DNA of 64,000 nt from Micrasema longulum (taxonomy: Eukaryota > Arthropoda > Insecta > Trichoptera > Brachycentridae): assembly GCA_022494885.1 (NCBI GenBank), contig JAGVSM010004994.1, positions 124,001 to 188,000 of the forward strand, written 5' to 3'. The stretch's first letter is position 1. Every line of letters starts with the position of its first letter. The translations under genes and the position numbers were made by a program. Shown here in pieces: positions 24,901-39,900 of this stretch. The notes under the pieces are model-generated. The model had not been told where the DNA came from, did no database searches, and saw only the letters and a list, made by a program, of their open reading frames with translations.

Positions 24901-27900
24901 ATAATTCTTGATTTTAGCTACTGACAGCACAATATAAACAGAAAATAATCTGAAAACCTTTGTCTATATCATGCAACAAGAAAAACTTACCTTTGGCTTT
25001 GCTATCGAGCAGTATATTAAAAAACACAGAGTCGTAATTGGCCCGCAACAAATTACACGCGCACTTTGACAGGTTCTGACAAGCCACTGAAGCTTCTGAG
25101 GGAAGTTAGTGACATAAATCTATCAAATGGAAATATATTTTTTTAAAGGTTGAGCATAGATTAGACTCTTTGGGCAAAATATCCATCAAGGGTAAAATTG
25201 GACGGTTTCGCGGTACCTACATTATTTATGCATGGTGTTCTTCTTGCATTTTTGACATGGATATTTTTTGGCATAAAATATTGCGTGTTTATTTTTCAGT
25301 CAAATAATATATTAATATCTACCTAAATGATAACATCCTCCTTAAAATCCTTAAATAAATTAAATTGAACATAATTTACCCTGGCAAACATATAATTTGT
25401 TAATATATTTATGAAGAAAGGGGAAAAAGCCCTTTACATAGTATGAAAGAGGAAAAGTTCAAAATGCAAACAGAAGGTTATGTTATCTATTAGGGTGCAA
25501 TATATAGGATGGCTTTTGTTAAATGGGTTCTATTTAAAATTTTTGAAAAATATAAAATAAATAATGTAAATGAATGCCTCGACGCGGGTTGTGCCCAGTG
25601 AGGTGTTCATATAGAAAAAAAAGTATTGTGTAAACAGCGTTGCCAATCCTACCGATTTTTAAAATGATTGGATTCTATTGAAATTCTACCGATACATATC
25701 TGTTTACATAAACATTTCCTCACAGAGTAAACTATTATAAATTATTGTATCTATTAAGTTTTGACTGAAAGAAGGTCAATATAATGGTGGAGATACATAA
25801 TTATTCCTTATTACTGTACATATGATAGTCAGGTGTCAGGTGTTTTTATTGAATGCAATGCGACTGCATGTTGCATTCTTCGGGTTTCTTGTAATACTGT
25901 ATTTCGCCATAATAATATATAATGTATGTAATATACTAAGTTAAATAAATCATGTTTGCTCACTGAAAACTTGTAATTTCTTGTTCAATAAATAAATAAT
26001 GCCGTATTTGAACAAAACCATATCATGCCATATTGGAGCTGATAAATTTATTCATTATTTATTTAAAGACTTTATATACATATACAGTTGACATACATAT
26101 GCATAAGGGTGGGCATATTGCCTTAAGGCAATTTCTTCCTATCTACCCGAACCGTTCAATTTTAGAAAATTAGTGGTATATGGACATGTTGTAGGTATAT
26201 TATAGTATTTTCATTTTAAAACAAAACATTACTGTACATATATAAAATTAAATTGTTGACAATGATTCTTTGTATGCATTAGAGGTTCTATAAATTATTC
26301 TTAAGTATTAATGAAACCTTTGTATAACTGCTTTGTTTATTTTATATAGTGCGCTTTGAATTTAGGTACGTAAAAAATGAAAAACATTGTTTTATTTGTT
26401 GACAGGATTCTAACTCCCACCTGTGCAGTCTGCAGCAGTCTCCCCACCAGCTTCTCTACAACATGTATAACACCATCGCCCTCACAGAGATCAAGGGCTA
26501 CACCATGATGCAGTTCTCCTGGATGCTGCTCAGGATTTATGGCAAAGGTTCGTTTCATACGGATTCCTAATCCCGCATCACCAAACTTAGAACCGAACAA
26601 ACTTAGAACTGTTGTTATTCCATTTCTCTCGACTCATTTTACGCAACATATGTATAATTAGGACGAGTCGAGTACTTAAATACATGTTACGAGGTCTGAT
26701 GGAGCACAATGTTAATACTTGGGTACGCGTTTCAGGAAACTTTACTCGGGAATCGTCACTGATGAGGGAGAGGTTCCACGAGCGGAGCGCTATGGCGCTG
26801 GCGGCCGTGAAGAGTGCCCTCAGCGAGGCCAGCAGGGAGATATGGAGGTGCGATCCCCAGTACCACGAGGAAGGTAATAAACAACTCTCTTTACCATTAA
26901 AATATCACTATCACTTTCTTATATAAATCATATGATTGCTTTGATTGCTAATTCAATTCCCGCATATTGTTTTCATTAAGAAAATGTTACAGAGTTACAT
27001 ACTTTGTTATTTCCTAATTTAAAATAAAAATTAGTACAATATTGTTGTTTTTTTTACCGTAGATTTTAAAAATTTAAATATTGGTTCGTAAATAATATAT
27101 GATATCTAACATTGAAGCCCGAGAACGGACGCAGCAGCCTCCTATAACGAGCGTCTTAAGGGTGCGGCGGTGGATTGAGGTGGGAATAGGCGATAGGGTC
27201 TCCCGGAGGCGTCTCATGATGTCCATATGCCCCACTTAGAAGCGGAAGTGGAAAAAGAAAGAAGAATATCTACCAAATTTTATATCATGTTTATTAGCGG
27301 TTTATTGTTGGATCATCCTTCTTCATCATATCAAGCGTCAGGCGGGTTAGAGAAGATACCTACCGTCTACTGGAGAGGTCCATAATAACATTACACAAGT
27401 GTCTTGTTACAAAACACTTTGCTTTGTGACAGATTTTGTTCCCAACTCAATTTTTTGTTTAAATGTATTTTTTATTTATTTACTTAAAACACATACACAT
27501 ATGTTTTTTTTTAAATTTACATATTAATTTTTTTTATTACAGGACTCACCAAGCATATTTATATGGCTCGTGGTAAAGATCCTTTGCATTAAAACATATA
27601 CAACAACAACAAACCATCACGCCGTTTCCCCGTAAGGGTAGGCAGAGAGGATAGAATGCTAAATCACTCTATCTTTGCATACAGATCTCGCTTCCTCTAC
27701 ATTCATACATCTTCTCATGCACGCGCGCCGATGATTCCGACTTTTGACACGTCCATCTTCAAGTATTTGTTGGATTTGGTCATGCCATGTCTTTCTCGGT
27801 CTTCCTCTATTTCTGCATCCATCAATATTCGCATTGTAAATATTCTTAGCTGTTCTTTCGCTGTCCATTCGTTCTACATGTCCAAACTAGCGCAGAGCTC

Positions 27901-30900
27901 CTTTCTTGATTTTGTCAATAATGCTCGTCTCAGCCTTACATAATGTACGGATCGTACATATCGTACATAATTTTACCACACGTTCGCCTGAGAGATCGCA
28001 TTTCGACAGCATTTAGCCTACTTTCATTTCTGTTTTTCCAAGTCCATACTTCGCTCACATCAGGGTCGGGACCAGGACTCCGTTGTGAACTGCTATTTGC
28101 CTCTAACATATGATTATACTATTTGTATAATAATAATTACTACTAACTTAACCATAAGGAGTGAGAAATGTTTTTTTTAAAGAATAAAGTTTAGAAAGAT
28201 TAGAAACAAAATTGAATACCTAATATCCCAATTATAAGAGAATTTTTTTAAAATAAAAATTAATTACAAAACCGGAATACCCAAATTTTAAATTGAAATT
28301 TGTAAGTACCTAGTAAGCTAAAGCCTTTTCCAAAACATTATTTCCATATATTTATGTATACTTACTCTATTTTATTCAAATAGCCATTCTCTTATTTTGC
28401 CCTCATCTCTTTTGGAAGTGCCATTTCTAATATCATTTGGCAACAAATTGAACACAACTGGAAGCACGCATTTCAATGTTCATATTTGTTGCATGTCTTT
28501 GGAATCACTAAACCTTCATTATGTATTATAACAATGTTCTAATATATGTGTGAGTTTGTTGATTTTTCTCCCTTCCAAAATGATACAGAACCACAGAATT
28601 TGCGGAATTTGTGACAAATATATTATTGTTTCATTACCACGACAATTGTCCCATCCTGGCATTTATAATAATAATTGATCACACGAACTGTAACCACATA
28701 ATGTAATAACGTTTTGTTTTGACAAACAATTCTTATCTGCATTCTTGTGTTCGTGATATTTACTCGTATGTTAATGATCACCGCAGCAAGGCCATTATGT
28801 TGGTTGATGAAAATATCCAGAATAATTTTTGATTCCCACTGGTTCATTGATTGACTTTAATGATATTTAAATAAATAAATTCCTAGAAACAGTAGACAGG
28901 AAACTGTGAATTGAAAAAAACAATCTATTTTAGTGGAAAGTTCAATGTTCTCAATCTGCGACTAATATTTTATCAAAGTTACTTTATTTGTTATTAGTAT
29001 TTTTATATTTTATCTTCAACTATTTTTTTTATTCAGAAAATCGAAAAATATGTTTTGCTAATTACGCAGATAACATTTTTGCGAAACGGATGTATGTTAT
29101 ATAGTTTTATAGCTAAGACAAAACAAACAAAAGTAAAATAACTTATAAATAAAATCAGGTTCTGGTCTCGTGGCTATTGTCTCGGACTCACGGCTCAAAG
29201 GTCTGTGGTTCGAATCCCACTCTACCCCAACTTGATTCCTATTTCCTAATAGTGAGTTATAAAACGGCCCTTAAAATGAAATATTTGGGTAAATCAGAAG
29301 AATGCAAATATTTCTTTACAATTTTTTTAAAAAAAACTTTAATTTTATTAACAATGAAAAAATAACTCAAGTGTCAAATAAACATTAAATATTTAAATTT
29401 GTTCTTATGACCTGTCATTGGCTGGTTTAAGTGGCCACTTTACACACTGTGTAACATTCACCAATCTGCCCATGTTTGAACATCCACATTTCCTGTTGAC
29501 TTTTGTGAAGTAAAAGAGCTGAAACCTTTATCACGCAGGTGAGATTAATCTGGCTGAACCAAATCACCTACTAGGCAACTCCTGAAAACTATTTTCCAAT
29601 TTTTATACTTCTTCTTTTACCAGGTAGTTAATTCAACAATGTTTGAGTATGTCCAAATGCTTGCAGACTGGCTGCATTTCCTCCCTAGGGAGTTACTCAT
29701 ATTTAAATTTATTTCAACAGAGGGGGAAAACATTTTTGAGAAGGGAATATGATAAGGGTTTCAGCTCTTTTACTTCACAAAAGTCAACAGATGGAAGAGT
29801 TGAGGAAATGTGGATGTTCAAACATGGGCAGAATGGTGAATGTTACACAGTGTGTAAAGTGGCCACTTAAACCAGCCAATGACAGGTCATAAGCCCTGTA
29901 AATGCATAGACTTCCATATTACCTTCTCAAAAATATTTTACCTCTCTGTTAAAATAAATTTAAATATGAATAACTCCTTAGGGAGGAAATCCAGCCAGTC
30001 TGCAAGCATTTGGACATACTCAAACATTGTTGAAGATTTAACTTAATAAACATAGATAATTAACAAAATGTTCAGACAGTTTTAAAAACTACATATTTAT
30101 GGACAACTACGTTTAAGTGGCCACTTTACACACTAACATTCACCATCCTGCCTATGTTTGAACATCCACATTTCCTCAACTCTTCCATCTGTTGACTTTT
30201 GTGAAGTAAAAGATCTGAAACTTTTATCATGCGGGTGAGATTCAGCCGGCTGAACCAATTTACCTATTAGGTTCCTCTCTCCGTTGCAACAAATTTAAAT
30301 ATGAATAACTCCTAAGGGAGGAAATCCAGCCAGTCTACAAGCATTTGGACATACTCAAAACATTGTTGAACATTAAATAGTTTTTGTTTGTGTTGAAATA
30401 TTTCAAATGAAATCCATTTTGGGCTTTTTTCAGTTTTTATTTAATTTATGTTTTTTTATTTTTTATTAAATATTTTGTTTATATAATGTATATACATTAT
30501 GTTAGTTATTTCCATATTGTTTTATGAGACTTTTGTTTCTTTGTGTTATATATATTTTGCCTTTTTACTGAATTTAAAATCATTACTTTTATTATTCACA
30601 GCACAACAGGCCAAGGGGCCCAACAACAGTGCACAGAACACCAAGGGTTGAGGAAAAACACATTTTAACTATCAAGATCTACAACCCTCCACCGTGTGAT
30701 CATCTGCGTTCTGCCCTGTACTTGGCGTTTATTATAAGCGATTGCACGTTCGTTATTATTATTTGTTGTAGGCTGGCAATCTTCGCTGGTGCGCCTTTAT
30801 CTCGTGTTCTGCTTTTTGTCTTCTTTCTTCAAAAAAGCATCGAAATGGTTTTTGAACTGGTCGACTGAGAAATGGACAACTAGGCTCGACGATTTTTTAA

Positions 30901-33900
30901 GTCTGATACCATTCGGCTGGAAAGAAAGTTTTTCTTGAGATTGAGGTGACATCGAGGACGATAGAGCTTCCAGTTATGACTCCGTAAATTGGTGTTGGGA
31001 TTTAATGGATACATCTCGTGCGGGGGGCGGTATTTTAGTATCTTGTAAGTCTTTATAATAATTTTGTATCTTATAAGTCTCTATCCAGTTTTCTCTCTTC
31101 CGTTCCAGGGGAAACGTTCGAGAGCCTCACCCGCCTGCTTCAGGGATACGTGGAGAACGAGGTGGACATGAACAGCGACAATACGTGCAGGGAGAACTGC
31201 GCTTACTACAGCTACGCGCGTAACACGGGATGCTTCAAGGACCAGTTCTGCTCCCGTCAGCCGCCTTGCAAGGGGAAGATCCTCAACTGCGAGTACATCG
31301 ACTCCGACATGTGGATATGTCCCGCTGTAAGTGTCATATTCCGACGCCACTATGATTTTTTTAATGATTTAGATTTTTCAAATCCTCAGTTCAATTTTTA
31401 TTTTTGATGCCACTCTTATCTCCTAGTTCAGTGACCTTTCTAGCTCGGAGTATCAAAGTTCTGAATAAACCTAGTTTTACCTGGGTGCTGCGTCGCATCT
31501 ATGAATATTGATAATTTTTGCAACCCTAGTTAATTAAAGTGTTTTGTTTCTAAACTATTTATTTATTTTTATTAAAAAGTAACAACAATTGCATACATCA
31601 GATACTTTTTTGTTGCTAAATTTCATTTGTGAATTGAAGGTTACAAAATATAGTATATCTTAAATATAAGCAAGCATTATGCACTTATCAGTCAGTCAAT
31701 GTCTTTAATTTATTTAATATTATTTAAAGCCGAGAATAAGGTCTCAAAGATGCGAGAAGATCGTCCGCAAACGATGCTTGCTACCCAAAATGTCTTGGCA
31801 TGTCATAGGTTACCCATTGCTATAGTTGTTCTATGAGTTTTTTCAAACGGACTGTACTAATTTGTGAATAATTACGGCATAGGTATGTGTTGAATTTTTT
31901 TTCACGCATTTAAGAGAAGTTTTACAATTTATTGAGGTTTTTAACCAAAACATGATAATATAATATTCGGCGAATACAAGTTAGGTATTTACAAATCGCG
32001 ATGAAATAACATGGAAGCAACAAAACGAAAAAAGACAGTGGATAACAATATTTCCAAAAAAAAACATGAATATAAAAGAATAACATAAGAGAGTTGGTTA
32101 TAATAACATACATATAACTAGACTTACATAATTTGGTATAAGTGCCATCAGAAAAAATCAACCGATGGAAGAGTGAGAAATATGGATTTTCAAATGTTAG
32201 TAGTATGGTGAATGTTACACAGGGTGTAAACCGACCGATGAAAGGTCGTCAGCCCTGTAAATGCTTGGACTTCCATATTTCTTTCACAAAAATACTCTCC
32301 ATCTCTGATATAAAATATCACCCTTATAAGGATACTAATGTCAAAATTGTAAAATAAAAAATGAATTTGAAAAGCTTTATACTTCCGAGTTTTTATATCA
32401 GACCTTTCATCAGTTGATGCCGTCATTTACAGGTATCAAATGTATTTTGTTTCAAATTTTCCAGCCGAGAAGCAGTACGCGGCGCTACGAGTGGATTGAA
32501 TATGAAAATAAGCGAATTTTGGGTCGTCGAGGTTCCTGCCTATCCGGGACCTCTAAGGTAATATAATAATATCTATTTTAATACAAATTATTCCATCAAT
32601 TTACAAACTAAAACTCTACAGCTAACCAAGTAACTGTTGGTAATTAATAATAATGTTATTTCATTATTTTAAATATGATCGATAGACATGTTACGTAATT
32701 AATCGTGACCTTTATAAAATAATAAGTTTAGCATGTACATGTTTTCAATGTTTATGTCAATCGCTAGAATGTACAATTTGGAAAATACGTAGTACTCGTG
32801 TGCAAAAATAAATAAATATGATATTTGTTGTTATTTCAGTTAATATAGAGATTCGCAGAGTACAAAGTGCGTATAAATAACATTATTCGTGTCCGCTTGG
32901 ATGAAAAATACAGAGTTGATAACTGCTCTCAGATAAACGTACTGAAAAAGGAAATCGAGCGAAGACGCCCTCCATCTAGGGTTCGATTCCCAGTAGGGGT
33001 TACATAAAATATTTGTTTGAAAGGTGATTTGTGTTGTTTACAGATACTTGAAAAATTAATTTTGATAAAAAACATTTTCGTGCGAAGATTTTCTATGATT
33101 TTCGACGTAGTTTAAACCAAAAACAGTGTGTTGACTAACTCGCTGCGACTTTTGGTGATGAAGCACCATCTCGAGCCACCATGATTCGCAGGTTTTCTGA
33201 ATTCAATCGTGGTTACACTTCGTCGCAGGGCTCGTGTCGATTGGTGAAAATGTTTAAAAAATTAAATCGCGGTGCTTCAAAAGACGTCTATAAGATCATG
33301 ACAGGCGACGAATCATGGATCTATGCATATGAACCCGAAATATAACAACAATCAACTGTATCTTTCACGGGTCTTTCAAGACGAGCCAAATCCAACAAAA
33401 GTTGTTCATATTTAAATTTGTTGCAACAGAGAGGGAAAACATTTTAAGAGGGGAATATGGGGGTCTAGGCATTTACAGGGCTTATGACCTGTCATTGGCT
33501 GGTTTAAGTGGCCACTTAACACACTAACTCTCATATTCCCTGCTCAAAAAAACTCCCTGTCTTAAACTTAACTGTCCCTGGACTGGCACCTGGAGTGTAA
33601 CACTGATTACCTTACCTTCACTGAGAAGACGAACGAGATACTGCGCATGTGTGCCGATGCAGTGCCCCCAGGTGCGGATAAAGGTATGACTATGATGGTG
33701 GTGCGCTACTCAGTTGAATCTGACACTTCCAGTCCATTTTGCCGCCCATAGCCTATAGCATGTATGTAGAATGAAGAGGTGACAGGTGTCCATTGCGAGG
33801 GTGTAATACGGTGGTCGGTACAGGTGGACTCGTGGTGGCGCTGGTTATTCTGGCACTGCTCCTACTGCCTATGCTTGTGCGACCAGGAGGGCCCCGCCTC

Positions 33901-36900
33901 CCACCGCCACTTCAGCCTGCGCGAAGTTCTCGCCGACCAAAACAAGTCAGTGACAGCCTGCTGCCCTAGCACTAACCCCCCGAGCTAGACTCTCCTCGCT
34001 TGCCAGCACCTTTTATTTTACTGTGTTTTCATTAATCGCGCACTGCGATCAACCGCAAAGATTAAATAAAGAGTATCATACGAAAATATGTACGCTAATG
34101 TTTACTTGCATATGCTTGCCATCTTATTGCCAAGCGTGTCGAAGTAGCTTTACAACAGAGATGGAGAGCATCTTAGAGAAGCTTACTACTTGTCATCGGC
34201 TGATTTAAGTGGCCACTTCACACTCTGTGTAATATTTACGGTTCTGCATATGTTTGAACATCCATATTTCTTCAACGCTTCCGTCTGTTGATTTTTGCGA
34301 TGTTAAAGAGCTGAAACCTTTATCGATGCGGGTGATGAAGCTGTGACAGTACAAAGCTTGCCTTCAATTTCTATATTAAAACATATTAAAAATACCAATC
34401 AAATGTAATGGTACAAATACAAACTTTGAAATTAAATAAAAGTCAATGTTTTCGCAATTATACATTAGGCCTTCGAAATCTCTGACAATGTTAAAATGTA
34501 TTTTTAATTTGTAATAATTCCACGATAACCAAATGGCCACAATTTGATTTTCAGTAGAAATTGATACATGAATTCGATGTGTGAATTGTCTGTTTTTTTT
34601 TATTTACGTTTCATAGTTTACAATGACATAGCCTCTATCCATATAATCTATCTATGTATCCACTGTAGAAAAGTATAGCTCGGTGCTTTGTTAATATGTA
34701 TATATTTGATTATTATCACTCCATTTGCTGTAAATAGTGTTATGCATGACATCGCTTTGTTTGAGTGCCTCGTTTGTACATGAATACCTAAGTGAACAGA
34801 TGTTTTATACAGGAATTAACTTTATTGATATTTTATAATAAGGACGATGGAAACTTTTTTACTTTAGAATGCGAGTTATGTATTTTACCGAGACTGGAAT
34901 AAATGTTCTCTCTTTTCTGTTCTTAAAAGAATGTCAAATACTGTCATATTGCACTTATCAAGTTGTGTTTGCTCTGTCTGTAAGCTGATGGCTCACCTCT
35001 CTTTATTTTCCAAATTGTATTTATGATGTTTTTTAATGTTCAAAATATTTAAATTATTATTTCAAACTACATATACATTTGAAATAATACTTTCTCTGTT
35101 AGAGCAGCATTATATAATATTTTTGAGTGTTGAGGCTCCGATGTGTATTTCGGTAATGGTGTGCGAGAAGTTACTGACTGAATAACCGATTGAGTAACTA
35201 AGTGTTTTACTGAGTAACTGAGGATGCTACTGCTTATATACTAACTGTCCTCAGTGTTCTCTTTACTTCCTAGTGGGGAATCGAGATCGTATTTTATTTT
35301 TCCGACTCAGCAATTTAATATCCGCGCGTGTCAATCAATTTGACTTCAGTGATTTGGATGTTTTGATATTTTTTGTCGTTTACATACGGGAAATGTATGT
35401 TTCACCTTCTGCACCGTCTCTAAGACGATAGTAGGTCAGGTGACAGCGGACAGTGATTTCCGGTGAATCCTACAAAGCTTCATGCGGCATGCGGTTCGGT
35501 GAGGGAGTGAAAGATTCGTGATGTAATGGTGAAGAGTGTGACAGGTGGACTCGTGGTGGCGCCTGGACCTGTACCACTGCTCCTACTGCCTGTGCCTGTG
35601 CGACGATCCGAGCGCGGCCAGCCACCGCACCTTCAGCATGCGACCTGCGGAGGCCGACTCCGCACAGAACAAGTCAGTATCCTCGTCTGCGGCACCCACC
35701 GACTCTGCTAAACTTATATACCCACAGTCACGTTCTCCACCCACTTAAGAATTATGTTTTTTCTTTTTATTTATTGAATATGTTCTATCAACAGATGCAT
35801 TTTTCTTTTACATATAATGTATTATACATATTAGGAGAAAAGTAAAAAAAAAAACAAAATTCCTCACCAAAACATAGACATCCTCTTGTGCTTGTGTACA
35901 AAATGTATGTATGTATAGTAACATGGTGATAAGACTGATAAAATTAAATTAAAATAAAATTAAATAAAGTTTTGAGTTGCTAACCAAAATAATAATAATT
36001 TAATATTAATTCACATAAAATATTGTAATAAAAAACAAATTAACTATTTGAGTATTGTGCTAAAAAATAACAATTAGGGCGGTTGATAGATAAATATTTT
36101 TAACATTTTAATATTATTTTGGTATCTATGTGAAAAGTTCAATGCAAAGTATTTTCTTTATAAATTTGTAAAATTGAATATTGCTTATAGATTTCTTTAA
36201 TAAATTTATGGTACCTTAACAATTTCAATTCTGTTGGGAATGTTGAAGGTTCTTTGTTCTCTAACAAGTGTCATGTTTCCTTTTAAGGGTGGGTTGGTAT
36301 GTTCCTGATTTGTGATTGTGGTAAATCTGTTGCTTTTTCGAAAGATTACCACTTATAATTTTAACAAATATCGCTTACATCTGGTGTAGACAATTATTAC
36401 TAATTGATCGTCACTAGCAGCGTCATCGGCGAAACTCTGTTGTATTCAATATGATTGCTTTGTTCCAATATTAAATGTCTGCATATTTTGAGGTTTCTTT
36501 AATTTTATATCAAATCAGACATAATGTTCGTTATATTTTATGTTACCAATAAAATAAATAGAGTTTTGGAATCTGTTATTTAGAAACCAAATACAGGTAA
36601 ACGTCGTTTTGCGCTGGTTCGATTTACGCCGATTTACAATTATGCCGGTTAGTGCCGGCGTGGGATTCCCCGGTTCGGCCGACACCAGACGACAGTAGGC
36701 GCCGCGATTTAAATAGCAGACACACTTTTACAAGTTATTTTATTCTATTACCGTGTACACAAGCAGCCTATTGTGTGTGTGAAATTGTTTCCGAGTTAGT
36801 TTTTGTTTTGTTTTTAAGAAAAATAAAAAGGTATGATCATATTTTTTAAAGAATATTTAAATATTTGTAGTTTATGCCATGATTTTGCAAGAAAGGAAGA

Positions 36901-39900
36901 AACAATCGAAGCAAATGAAATTAGATGTTTTTTCAAAAAAGTGTGAGAATTTAATTTAGTACCGACGAACTGGTGAGTTAGTATTTATTATAAAAAATAA
37001 TATTTTATATCAAGAGATTATTATTTATTTTGTAATCGAATTTAAACTGTATTTATTAAATACATTTAAAATTTATTTTGAATATATATAGGAAATGTAT
37101 TAAATAAACATGTTAAATTGTTCTTAGAATTTTGACACGGAACCTAACCTCATATCTTTCATCATATTTGTGTTCATTTTACACCGATTTTTTACGGAAC
37201 GGAACCCTGGCGTAAAACAACGGTAACCTGTACTAGAAAATCTAATTTGGTATCTGAATCACAACAAAATATTATTACATGTACACCGATATACGAGCAA
37301 GGTGTATCTCAGTAAGTTTGCTCTCAGAAACTGAACAATATGTATACCCGGGTGACGGTTAGCGATGCAGCAGACACAGGCAGTTGAATGAGGAGTTATC
37401 ATTTGTCATATTATCATACGGTGGTGGTTATCAGACAGAGGGTACTCACTTGGTGCTGTGTCGAGGGTGGCATTTATCCTGACTCATTCTTGCACTATCT
37501 GTTTTGCTTATTATGTAATTTGATGCATGAATATACACTAACCACTTAAGCATGATACCGTATGATGTGTACATTATTGGCTATGCAGGTGAGGGCGTCA
37601 CTGCTGAGAGTACTCAGTTGAATAAAATAAGTGGCTTTGTTGGTTCATTTTTTATCTATTTACATCCACTGCTATGTAAACCTCGAGTAGGTACTATTAG
37701 TACCTACACTTGAACAGGACAATGCAGAATGAATCATTAAAAGCTTGCTCTATAATATATGCTAATGTTATATTAATCATGCAGTTGTAAAAGTTAAAAT
37801 GTTATTATTTTTTATTTTATTATTTTAAATCTTGAAATGGGGCACACATAAACATATTCCTATGTGTGTTACGTATTTCATTTTTATTTATTTAGGAAAA
37901 ACAACAGTTTTTATATCTTTATATATATATATTTCATTCTTCTGTACGTGTGATGTCACTAAACATCTCCTTAGCGGATTTACGTGCAGTTTTCAGCGAA
38001 ATGTAGATATTTGCGCTGCGCGTGTTCGTAGAAAATTTTCAATCAAATCTGTAAAAAAAGTTAGAAACATAAATATTTTTTTCATCGACGCACCAGGGTT
38101 GCATTCGACGAGAATACAAATACAAAAAAATGAAAGTATGTTGTTTTTTTGTTTTATAAAAAAAGTTTGTTTTGAATGTTTACAAACAACATTCGCTTTT
38201 ATGGATCCCAATCAGATTATTTACTTAAATTCCTTATAATTTCTATCCATTTATTTAGTTTTAATAGATTTTAGTAACGATAAAATAGCATTATCTGACA
38301 ATTAACACATTTTTGAAAATCGCATTCCCACATACAGTGCACCCCTGTTGGTTGGAAGATCACAGTTTGACATTTACAAAAATAATTAAATATTTTAAAA
38401 TGAATAATTTTATGTTTTGGAATTCAACCATAAACAAGTACCTATAGTCCTTAAAAAATGGCTTGATTATAATGATATTTGTCAGAAAAAGTGACGCCAT
38501 AACTTTGTAGTGACGTCAAAGGAGTTATTTATATTGACACACGAAAAATCATTTGTATCTGGCGTGTTAATTTATTTTTTTATACAATGCTTGACACATA
38601 AATCAACATAAATATATAAAATCAGCTTTAAGACTAAAAAAAATATAATAAACCTAATTATTAACAACATTCTTACAAGGTTACATCATTTTGCAAAAAC
38701 GTTAGAGATGCGATAAATTGATCAATGTAAATTGATTGAATAAAAAAATAATTCATTCGATGTTGTCCATGAAAAAAGGATAAATGTCTTATTTTTTTTG
38801 GTGAATAATTGTGTTAAACACACTATAATAGGCTTGTTTTTGCGTTTTTGTATCAATTTTCGGAAACAGAGTTTCGTGATTGCATGAAAAAATTGATAAA
38901 ATCGATTTGATCAGTGATCAGTAATTTCCCATCACTAATGAAATTAGTTTGACAGCTGTCATTCTTATCAAGCTATATTAAGGACTATAGGTACCTACTT
39001 GAATTCAATATTTGAATATTAATAATTTTTAATTTTGGAATTCAATCATAAACAAGTACCTAGATACCTACTTATCAATAAAATGTCTTTTTCCGAGCTA
39101 ATAGCAGGCAAGCCAACGTTCGGACAGAACAACGTCTGTCGAGTCCGCTAGTAGAAATATAAATATAGTACTTACATACACCCAGTTAAAGTTTTTCACA
39201 AATATAATGAGAGAATATTTTTATTACCTTATACTTGTTTTTTATTTTTTACTATTATATCAAATTGCATTGTAGTATTGGCAAATACGCATTTCATGTA
39301 TACATATTTTTATTTCTTATTTTTTCGTGATAATATGTGCTTGCTTGTTTATTAATTTAATTTTTCCTGCTTAATGTAACACTTTATTTATAGTTTGCTT
39401 TACAGAATTTATTTCATAAGCTTATATCTTTGCATTTTTTGTTTATACGTTTACTGTTTTTTCTTGCATACCTTTGGTATTATTGTTTTTTTTTAACTTT
39501 GTAAAACTTTTTATTATATCCTTTCTAAATAATTTCACATATTTTTTTGTATATTCTGTGTTTATTATTTAGTATGTTAGCGTGTATTTCATTTTTATTT
39601 TTTGTAAATGCCTTTTGGGCGTTAATAAACAAAATAAATAAATAAACAGTAAAGAGAAAAAATAACATTATACAATACTACAATATGAAGGTTAAGGGAT
39701 GAGGAAATAGAGTGGAGGAGTGGAGAAGAGTGACTTTCATAATATAGTTGACCGATTCAAAATTTTGATATGATAATAATATGAACATAATTGGTACAAA
39801 GTAAGTTGAATTTGGAGCAGCTACGATAAATAAACGAGTTTTGAAAATATATTTTTTTGCAATGGATAATAAAAAATTTATCGTTTCGCATTGACTTTAC

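Noticed and set aside
30600..30650. Possible extra exon of gene 1
   Set aside because: It has a CAG acceptor-like start and a GT after it, but the length and phase do not fit between the exons at 26873 and 31109.
37832..38239. 135-aa ORF with several cysteines
   Set aside because: Mostly inside a Helitron-like element; decayed similarity to the second copy shows it is repeat sequence, not a conserved gene.
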